Source: JAAEQG01 sp023133475 (GTDB lineage Bacteria; Planctomycetota; Phycisphaerae; UBA1845). From it: 19,813 bases of DNA. The notes below the pieces were generated by a model. The model ran no database searches. It worked only from the letters and a program-made list of their open reading frames with translations, and had not been told where the DNA came from. Location: assembly GCA_030631415.1 (NCBI GenBank), contig DAOVLE010000079.1:1-19813 (forward strand), read 5' to 3'. The number at the start of each line of letters is the position of its first letter. Position 1 is the stretch's first letter. Below, piece by piece: positions 14,535 through 19,813 of the stretch. The position numbers and the translations under genes are program-made.

Positions 14535-15086
14535 ATGATCGAAGAGATGCTATTCGCCGGTTTTGGAGGGCAGGGGATTCTGCTGGCTGGTCAGTTGGTG
14601 GCCAAGTCCGCCATGGACGACGGCTTATACGCAACATGGTTCCCCTCGTATGGGCCTGAGATGCGCGGTGGAACCGCCAATTGCATAGTGGTTTACTCCG
14701 ATGACGAGATCGGCTCCCCCATCACCAGCCAATACGATACCGTGATCGTGCTGAATCAGCCCTCCTTCGAGAAGTTTCAACCGACGGTCAAGCCGGGGGG
14801 GACGCTTTTGGTGAACACCTCGCTGATCGAGATCAACAACCCGCGTGATGACATCAAGATCGTCGAGGTGCAGGCCAATCGTCTGGCTCAGGAGGTCGCC
14901 ACCGACCGATCAGCCAACGTGGTCATCGTTGGGGCGTATAATGCCCTCAAAGGCCATCTCAAGAATGAGACCATTGCAAAGGTGCTTCAGGAGACTTTCG
15001 CCCGCAAGGGGCAGAACGTCGTGGACGCCAACCTCAAAGCCCTCACCGCCGGCACCGAGGCGATCGCCGGCGTCAAGACAAACTGA
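14535..15086 (+). CDS. korC: 2-oxoacid:ferredoxin oxidoreductase, gamma subunit
   Basis: A 183-residue subunit that corresponds to domain III of pyruvate:ferredoxin oxidoreductase and helps bind coenzyme A. The typical N-terminus GFGGQGILLAGQLVAKSA (9-26) is followed by SYGPEMRGGTANCIVVYS (38-55), both diagnostic of the family. AAGGAG at the end of korB lies ten bases before the ATG. The gap to korB is 14 bases, so it is cotranscribed. A family A/B repeat compound begins 17 bases after its stop codon and may terminate the operon. Confidence 0.95.
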   Translation: MIEEMLFAGFGGQGILLAGQLVAKSAMDDGLYATWFPSYGPEMRGGTANCIVVYSDDEIGSPITSQYDTVIVLNQPSFEKFQPTVKPGGTLLVNTSLIEINNPRDDIKIVEVQANRLAQEVATDRSANVVIVGAYNALKGHLKNETIAKVLQETFARKGQNVVDANLKALTAGTEAIAGVKTN

Positions 15087-15103
15087 CACCGATCACATCA
15101 CTC

Positions 15104-15308
15104 GTAGGGCGGGTTCCACCCGCCTTGTAGCACAGGTGGGTGCCCCATCGCCGGGTGCCCCATCGCTTTAGCGGTGGGGGACACGAATGGTTCGTCCGGG
15201 CACCGCCGGATCCCGTAACAGCCTGAGCGCTTGTATTCGCGTCCCCCACGGCTAAAGCCATGGGCCACCCGGCCACCCGGCGAAGAAGGCGGGTGGAACC
15301 CGCTCTAC
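15104..15308. repeat. Compound repeat: family B hairpin nested inside family A
   Basis: The outer family A arms are 15104-15124 and 15285-15308. Inside, the family B arms 15151-15181 and 15242-15272 are near-perfect inverted copies containing CATCGCTTTAGCGGTGGGGG. A partial extra duplication, GGGTGCCCCATCGCC, occurs at 15138-15152. The B loop is about 60 bases. A second A-plus-B compound is at 17601-17748, but there B is beside A rather than inside it. There is no ORF. Confidence 0.9.
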
Positions 15309-15339
15309 CTAATCGCGGCACTGTAAAGGCTCCGCCGGG

Positions 15340-15370
15340 TTGACATGGCGGCTGAGTGCGGGGATATCTT
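15340..15370 (+). promoter_or_regulatory. Promoter candidate for the PLP enzyme gene
   Basis: A consensus -35 box TTGACA (15340-15345) is followed by ATATCT (15364-15369, 18-base spacer) or TATCTT (15365-15370, 19 bases). The leader would be about 45 bases, ending with AGGAG at 15410-15414. Confidence 0.45.
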
Positions 15371-15422
15371 CTGCATGGTGAGACAGGCGGCAAAAAATGA
15401 AACGTAATCAGGAGCCCCACGA

Positions 15423-16883
15423 GTGAGAATCATCGAGAAGATCAACGAGCAAGTGCTCGAAAAGACCGTGCAAAGGTGTCGAGAGCGGAATATCATCATC
15501 CCCACCTTTGCCCAACAGAAAGACCCCACCACCATTCCGGCGAAGATCAAAGAACGCCTGGCAAAAGTAGGGCTGTGGGATGTCGACCCGCTTAACCTGT
15601 TTCGCATCACCTGGAAAAATGAACCGATCGAACGTGGGGGCGGGTTTAACAACGGCAACTGGGTCGAGTTCCCGCCCGAGTTGACCGGTGTGCCGGTGCG
15701 GATTGTCGGCCTGGTCGGCAGATACTTTCCCACCGGCTCACACAAGGTTGGGGCGGGTTTCGGCTGCCTGGTGCCGCGGTTGGTTTCCGGTCAGTTCGAC
15801 CCGACCACACAGAAGGCGGTGTGGCCTAGCACGGGCAACTATTGCCGGGGCGGGGCGTTTGACTGTGCACTGTTGGCCTGCACGGCTGTCGCCATCCTGC
15901 CGGAGGAGATGTCCCGCGAACGGTTCGAGTGGTTGCGGTCGATCGGGGCGGAGGTTATCGCCACACCCGGGTGCGAATCGAACGTCAAGGAAGTTTACGA
16001 CAAGTGCTGGGAAATCCGCCGGACACGACCGGATTGCGTGATCTTCAACCAGTTCGACGAGTTCGGCAACCCGATCTGGCACTATCATATGACCGGCAGC
16101 ATTATCGAGGAGATTTTCAACCGGATCGCCGGGGAGCGTGATCGGTTTGCGGCGTACATCTCCGCCACCGGCAGTGCCGGGACCATCGCCGCCGGCGACT
16201 ATCTGCGAACCCGTTACCCGCTGATGAAAGTGGTGGCCACCGAAGCCCTGCAATGCCCCACGCTGTTGCAATGCGGGTTCGGCGGGCATCGCATCGAGGG
16301 GATCGGCGACAAGCACATCCCGTGGGTCCATAACGTGCGCAATACGGATATGATCTGCGCGGTGGACGACGAGCAGTGCATGGCGTTGCTGCGGCTGTTC
16401 AACGAGGAGGCGGGGCAGGATTTTCTCCAACGTCGGGGCGTGCCCGGATCGCTGGTCGAGCAACTCCCGTTGCTGGGCATTTCGAGCATTTGCAATCTGG
16501 TGGCGGCTATCCAGGCTGCCCGCTATTACGAGATGGACGGGCGAGATGTGCTGTTCACTCCGCTGACCGACTCGATGGAGCTTTACGCCTCGCGGGAGGC
16601 TGAGCAACGCGAGCTGCACGGCGAATACACCGAGGCACATGCCGGAGCCCACTTTGCCCGTTATCTCGAGGGGATCGGCATCGACCACCTGCGCGAACTG
16701 GGCTACTACGACCGCAAGGTCCTGCACAACTTCAAGTACTTCACCTGGGTCGAGCAGCAACAGCGCAACGTCGAGGAGCTGCGTCAATTGTGGGACCCTG
16801 ATTTCTGGGTCGAAACGTTTAGCCAGGTTGACGAGTGGGATCGGCTGATCGAAGAGGTCAATGCCAGCGTGGGATTGATTTAG
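15423..16883 (+). CDS. CysK/TrpB-like PLP-dependent enzyme of unassigned substrate
   Basis: A 486-residue fold-type II PLP enzyme, longer than cysteine synthase (about 310) or tryptophan synthase beta (about 400). Probable Schiff-base lysine K108 lies in FPTGSHKVGAGFG, resembling the TrpB GAHK context. STGNYCRGGAF (136-146) takes the place of the TSGNTG loop of CysK. SATGSAGT (247-254) is the phosphate-binding loop. GGHRIEGIGDKHIP (287-300) strongly resembles CysK. Extra N-terminal (1-85) and C-terminal (about 380-486) segments are unassigned. Likely chemistry is elimination or replacement at the beta carbon of an amino acid. The start is GTG at 15423 with AGGAG eight bases before it. It lies upstream of a TPR gene and a ygeW gene. 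It does not look like YgeX/diaminopropionate ammonia-lyase. Confidence 0.85.
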   Translation: MRIIEKINEQVLEKTVQRCRERNIIIPTFAQQKDPTTIPAKIKERLAKVGLWDVDPLNLFRITWKNEPIERGGGFNNGNWVEFPPELTGVPVRIVGLVGRYFPTGSHKVGAGFGCLVPRLVSGQFDPTTQKAVWPSTGNYCRGGAFDCALLACTAVAILPEEMSRERFEWLRSIGAEVIATPGCESNVKEVYDKCWEIRRTRPDCVIFNQFDEFGNPIWHYHMTGSIIEEIFNRIAGERDRFAAYISATGSAGTIAAGDYLRTRYPLMKVVATEALQCPTLLQCGFGGHRIEGIGDKHIPWVHNVRNTDMICAVDDEQCMALLRLFNEEAGQDFLQRRGVPGSLVEQLPLLGISSICNLVAAIQAARYYEMDGRDVLFTPLTDSMELYASREAEQRELHGEYTEAHAGAHFARYLEGIGIDHLRELGYYDRKVLHNFKYFTWVEQQQRNVEELRQLWDPDFWVETFSQVDEWDRLIEEVNASVGLI

Positions 16884-16897
16884 GGAAGCTATCAGAC

Positions 16898-16918
16898 GTA
16901 GGGCGGGTTCCACCCGCC
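16898..16918. repeat. Family A left arm only
   Basis: AGGGCGGGTTCCACCCGCC with no right arm. It ends 11 bases before the TPR gene ATG and so forms part of that gene's 5' leader. Confidence 0.85.
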
Positions 16919-16929
16919 GCGGTGATAAC

Positions 16930-17604
16930 ATGAAAAAGAAAAGCAGCCATAAGAAGAAAAAAAGCTCTAAACGCTGCAAAAGTGATGACAGCCTGAGTGA
17001 AGAGGTTGCCTGGCTGATCGGGGAGGGTATCGCCGAAGCGATGCTGTGCACAACACCGATCGGTGATCGCAAGATTGCAATCTCCCGGTTCGAGGAGGCG
17101 GTGGAACTGGATCCAAACAACACCGAGGCTCTAAACCTTCTCGGGCAAACCAGATTGCAGTGCGGGGAGCCGAGCGACGCTCGGGACCTGTTTGACCGGG
17201 CATTGGCTTGCGACATGCCACTTGAGGACCGCATCACCCTGATCCAGCGCATCACCGAAACATACGAATCCTGCGAAGACTACACCGGGGCAATATCTTA
17301 CTACCGCAAGGGGCTGGAATTGTGTGGGGACGTAGCGGATTTCCACGATGGGATCGGCTATTGTTACGGCGAGCTTGGAGATTGCGCCAAAGCCCTCGAA
17401 GCCGAACAGCGCGCGATAGAACTCGACCCGCATAATGCAGAATACCATAACGACCTCGGGTATACATACCAACAAGCCGGCCAGTTGGATAAGGCGATGG
17501 TTCACCTGGGCAAGGCAGTGGAATTGGACCCCGACGATCAACTGGCCCGCAACAATTATGAACATTGCAAGGCGGAATGGGATCGTGCAAAGCGGCAACC
17601 GTAG
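16930..17604 (+). CDS. TPR-repeat protein with Lys-rich N-terminus
   Basis: A 224-residue protein. The first 18 residues are strongly basic (KKKSSHKKKKSSKR). About four tetratricopeptide repeats follow: AISRFEEAVELDPNN, DARDLFDRALACD, AISYYRKGLEL, ALEAEQRAIELDPHN and AMVHLGKAVELDPDD mark their second helices and turns. TPR proteins mediate protein-protein contacts; no partner is evident, and the PLP enzyme and YgeW on either side are possible candidates only by position. No signal peptide is seen. The start is preceded by GGTGA four bases before the ATG, partly formed by repeat-derived sequence. The TAG stop is the first TAG of a family A element. Confidence 0.85.
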   Translation: MKKKSSHKKKKSSKRCKSDDSLSEEVAWLIGEGIAEAMLCTTPIGDRKIAISRFEEAVELDPNNTEALNLLGQTRLQCGEPSDARDLFDRALACDMPLEDRITLIQRITETYESCEDYTGAISYYRKGLELCGDVADFHDGIGYCYGELGDCAKALEAEQRAIELDPHNAEYHNDLGYTYQQAGQLDKAMVHLGKAVELDPDDQLARNNYEHCKAEWDRAKRQP

Positions 17605-17657
17605 GGCGTGTTCCACCCGCCGCAGGGGGCGAAGAAGGCGGGTGAAACCCGCCCTAC
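17601..17657. repeat. Family A full element that supplies the TPR gene stop codon
   Basis: Left arm GGGCGTGTTCCACCCGCC, linker GCAGGGGGCGAAGAA, right arm GGCGGGTGAAACCCGCCCT. The stop codon of the TPR gene (17602-17604) lies inside the left arm. Confidence 0.9.
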
Positions 17658-17665
17658 GGTTGCCA

Positions 17666-17748
17666 TGGGTGGCCCATCGCTTTAGCGGTGGGGGATGCGA
17701 ATGATTCGCCGATTCGTGTCCCCCACGGCTAAAGCCATGGGCCACCCA
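17666..17748. repeat. Family B hairpin upstream of ygeW
   Basis: Arms 17666-17695 and 17719-17748 are 30-bp inverted copies with two mismatches. They contain CATCGCTTTAGCGG and GGCTAAAGCCATGGGCC. The loop is 23 bases. It ends about 25 bases before the ygeW ribosome site and may be part of the ygeW leader or a terminator for the TPR gene. Confidence 0.9.
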
Positions 17749-17784
17749 GCAACCCAACGATACGATGCTGCAAAGGAGAACTCC

Positions 17785-18984
17785 ATGAACAACGAGCAAA
17801 TCCGCTCGGTTATCGAGCGGCTTGAAACGCACAAGACAGACCTTTACCAGAAGGATTTTCTGCTCACCTGGGAGCAGCCCATCGACAACCTCCATGCCGT
17901 GTTGCTGGCGGCTGATGTGCTCGAAGGCCTGTGGGAGGCCAACGTCTCCACCCGCGTTTTCGAGGGCGGGTTGGCGGTCTCCAACTTCCGCGACAAGTCC
18001 ACCCGCACGCGGTTCAGCTTCGCCGGCGCAGCGAGTATGCTAGGCCTGTCCGCCGCCGACCTGGACGAGACCAAATCCCAGGTGGCTCACGGGGAAACGG
18101 TGCGCGAGACCGCCAACATGATCTCCTTTCTCACCGAGGTGATCGGCATCCGCGACGACATCTTCCTGGGCGAGGGGCACAAGTATCAAGCCCAGGTAGC
18201 CGCCGCCGTCGAGCAAGGCTACCGCGAAGGCGTGCTCCCCCAACGACCGGCGGTGATCAATCTCCAATGCGACCAGGACCACCCCACCCAGTCGATGGCT
18301 GACCTGCTCCATTTGCAAAAGAACTTCGGGTCGCTCGAATCCTTGCGCGGCAAGAAGATCGCCATGACCTGGGCCTACTCGCCATCCTACGGCAAGCCGC
18401 TTTCGGTTCCACAGGGGATCATCGCTTTGATGACCCGCTTCGGCATGAAGGTGACGCTGGCTCATCCGCAGGGCTACGACCTGATCCCCGAGATCATCGA
18501 CGTTGCCGGGCGTAATGCCGCCGAGTCGGGCGGTTCATTTGAGCACACATACGACATGGCGGAAGCCTTCCGCGATGCAGACGTTGTGTATCCCAAGAGT
18601 TGGGCCTCTTACCAGGTGATGGAGGAGCGCACGGCTCTGCTGCACGGCGGGCAGTCCGGCAAGCTCGACGAACTGGAGAAGCGTTGCCTGGCTGACAATG
18701 AGCGCTACCGCGACTGGGAGTGCACCGAGAAGTTCATGGAGTTGACCCGGTCCGGCAAAGCTCTTTACATGCACTGCCTGCCCGCCGACATCACCGGGGT
18801 GAGTTGTGCCGCCGGCGAGGTCGCCGCCACGGTGTTTGAGCGTTATAGGCCCGCCACCTACAACGAAGCCAAGCACAAGTCGTTTGTGATCGCAGCTATG
18901 ATCCTGCTGACCCGATTTGCGGAACCGGGTCGTGTGCTCGATAAACTGTTGGACCAGGCCCAACCGCGCCGATTGTTGTTATAG
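17785..18984 (+). CDS. ygeW: YgeW-type knotted carbamoyltransferase
   Basis: A 399-residue member of the aspartate/ornithine carbamoyltransferase superfamily. The carbamoyl-phosphate motif STRTR is at 72-76, DHPTQ at 165-169 and HCLP at 330-333. The stretch MTWAYSPSYGKPLSVPQG (194-211), GESGGSF-like AAESGGSFEHT (245-255) and YMHCLPADITGVSC (328-341) match YgeW, not argF or pyrB. YgeW in E. coli (about 396 residues) lies in a cluster with ygeX and purine-catabolism genes and is thought to act on a ureido amino acid, releasing carbamoyl phosphate; its substrate in vivo is not firmly settled. AAGGAG six bases before the ATG at 17785 decides the start; the frame is open to 17695. It is probably cotranscribed with the gene 15 bp downstream. 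Confidence 0.92.
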   Translation: MNNEQIRSVIERLETHKTDLYQKDFLLTWEQPIDNLHAVLLAADVLEGLWEANVSTRVFEGGLAVSNFRDKSTRTRFSFAGAASMLGLSAADLDETKSQVAHGETVRETANMISFLTEVIGIRDDIFLGEGHKYQAQVAAAVEQGYREGVLPQRPAVINLQCDQDHPTQSMADLLHLQKNFGSLESLRGKKIAMTWAYSPSYGKPLSVPQGIIALMTRFGMKVTLAHPQGYDLIPEIIDVAGRNAAESGGSFEHTYDMAEAFRDADVVYPKSWASYQVMEERTALLHGGQSGKLDELEKRCLADNERYRDWECTEKFMELTRSGKALYMHCLPADITGVSCAAGEVAATVFERYRPATYNEAKHKSFVIAAMILLTRFAEPGRVLDKLLDQAQPRRLLL

Positions 18985-18999
18985 TTTAGGAGCTATGCC

Positions 19000-19683
19000 A
19001 TGTATTGCAAACACTGCGGTGCGGAGGTGCCGGCAGAGGACGTCAACCTGAACAACGCCATCGCCAAGTGTCGGGCCTGTAACGCGGTATTCAGCTTTGC
19101 CGAGGACGTCGGTCTCGATGAAGGCAACGTCAAAACCCCGGGGCGGGGGCGGCACCGCGAGCGTGCGGAGGTGCCCATGCCGGATAAGATCACGGTTGAA
19201 AATTGGGGCGGCAACTTGAAGTTCACACGCCGCTGGTTCTCCCCGGTGTTCATCTTTCTGGTGTTTTTCTGCGTGCTCTGGGACGGGTTCCTGGTGGTCT
19301 GGTACAGTATGGCCTTTGGCGAGGATGGCCCTTTGATCGTCAAAGTTTTTCCGATCTTCCACGTGGCGGTGGGTATCGGTCTCACTTACTTTACGGTGGC
19401 AGGTTTTGTGAACCGGACGATTATCGAAGTCGGCGGTGGGATGTTGCGTATCCAGCACGCGCCGATGCCATGGCCTGGGAATCGCACGATCAACACGGTG
19501 GATTTGGGCCAACTCTATTGCACCGAGCACATTCACCGCGGCAAGCATGGGGCGGTGCATCGTTCCTACCGGCTTAATGCGGCTCTCAAGGACGGCAAGA
19601 AGTTCAAGTTGTTGTCGGGCCTCTCGGAGCCGGACCAAGTGTTGTATCTCGAACAGGAGATCGAAAAACGGCTGCTAAGGTGA
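19000..19683 (+). CDS. Zinc-ribbon membrane protein, function unknown
   Basis: A 227-residue protein. The N-terminal zinc ribbon has C3, C6, C24 and C27 (CKHC...CRAC). A charged linker follows (about 45-75), then two membrane segments (about 81-106 and 112-136) with a short loop. The C-terminal part (about 138-227) is cytoplasmic or periplasmic, with alternating strands and a helix (EPDQVLYLEQEIEKRLL), suggesting a PH-like fold. The start has TAGGAG seven bases upstream. The gap of 15 bases after ygeW indicates cotranscription. I recognise no named family. It may belong to widespread planctomycete proteins of the zinc-ribbon-plus-membrane kind that have no known role. Confidence 0.7.
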   Translation: MYCKHCGAEVPAEDVNLNNAIAKCRACNAVFSFAEDVGLDEGNVKTPGRGRHRERAEVPMPDKITVENWGGNLKFTRRWFSPVFIFLVFFCVLWDGFLVVWYSMAFGEDGPLIVKVFPIFHVAVGIGLTYFTVAGFVNRTIIEVGGGMLRIQHAPMPWPGNRTINTVDLGQLYCTEHIHRGKHGAVHRSYRLNAALKDGKKFKLLSGLSEPDQVLYLEQEIEKRLLR

Positions 19684-19756
19684 AAAAATAAGCGCCGAAA
19701 GTGGAATAAAAATGAGCAAAGCGTAATGCGCGGGGATTCCCTGCGGTTCCCTCCAG

Positions 19757-19806
19757 GCGTGTTCAAAATGTCCATCTGCCAGCCGTCTTGGGCCGGCTTT
19801 GAACGC
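19757..19806. repeat. Inverted repeat at window end
   Basis: GTTCAAA (19761-19767) is inverted with TTTGAAC (19798-19804), and inside it AGCCG/CGGCT (19781-19785 with 19794-19798) can pair. It is about 75 bases beyond the last gene. The window stops too soon to say whether it is a terminator or the edge of a repeat. Confidence 0.35.
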
Positions 19807-19813
19807 TCTTCAA

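Noticed and set aside
13705..14637. 310-codon minus-strand frame opposite korB
   Set aside because: Antisense to motif-bearing korB and korC; no motif or ribosome site.
15423..16883. Assignment of the PLP enzyme as YgeX diaminopropionate ammonia-lyase
   Set aside because: Its length and motifs (GSHKVG, GGHRIEGIGDKHIP) fit CysK/TrpB-like enzymes rather than YgeX.
15738..17255. Long 505-codon open frame on the minus strand, antisense to the PLP and TPR genes
   Set aside because: It mirrors two well-supported genes, contains no recognisable motif, and long antisense frames are expected in GC-rich coding DNA.

Overview
The window looks like chromosomal DNA of a high-GC, probably anaerobic member of the Planctomycetota (Phycisphaerae-like) or a close relative. 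This is an inference from three things: a PEP-CTERM protein ending in a PEPASL-type sorting signal, a ferredoxin-linked 2-oxoacid oxidoreductase, and the very high density of short hairpin repeats between genes. There is no rRNA, tRNA, CRISPR array, phage or transposase gene in the window.

Left part (1-7617). metH (B12-dependent methionine synthase) and a zinc-dependent medium-chain dehydrogenase both read leftward and are separated by a 154-bp MITE-like inverted repeat. A short PilZ-like gene reads rightward, divergent from the dehydrogenase and convergent with a leftward gene for a secreted propeller-type protein. About 900 bp of repeats and leader sequence follow.

Middle (7618-12412). Rightward genes for glycyl-tRNA synthetase (alpha2 type), an orphan PilX/GspK-like minor pilin and a PEP-CTERM exported protein are separated by repeat-filled gaps. 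The PEP-CTERM gene has a promoter candidate about 225 bp upstream and a strongly structured leader. A further 646-bp gap contains a nested cruciform and a 22-bp tandem array.

Right part (12413-19813). A tight operon, korD-korA-korB-korC, encodes a four-subunit 2-oxoacid:ferredoxin oxidoreductase with overlapping reading frames. Next come a cysteine-synthase-like PLP enzyme of unassigned substrate, a TPR protein, a YgeW-type knotted carbamoyltransferase and, 15 bp after it, a zinc-ribbon membrane protein. A fold-type II PLP enzyme near a YgeW carbamoyltransferase recalls the ygeW-ygeX arrangement of anaerobic purine/diamino-acid catabolism. The PLP enzyme here is not an obvious YgeX, so this is the best candidate for undescribed metabolism.

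At least six families of intergenic repeats recur: A, the AGGGCGGGTTCCACCCGCC hairpin; B, a 30-bp-arm hairpin; C, the CCCTTACGGTCGCGGTACTG family; D/E, the TTTTCCATTTTCC element; a GCCCGGCATTTATGCCGGG palindrome; and CAGATTACGCAGATT / CTCTGCGTCTCTGCG types. In three genes the stop codon lies inside one of these repeats.
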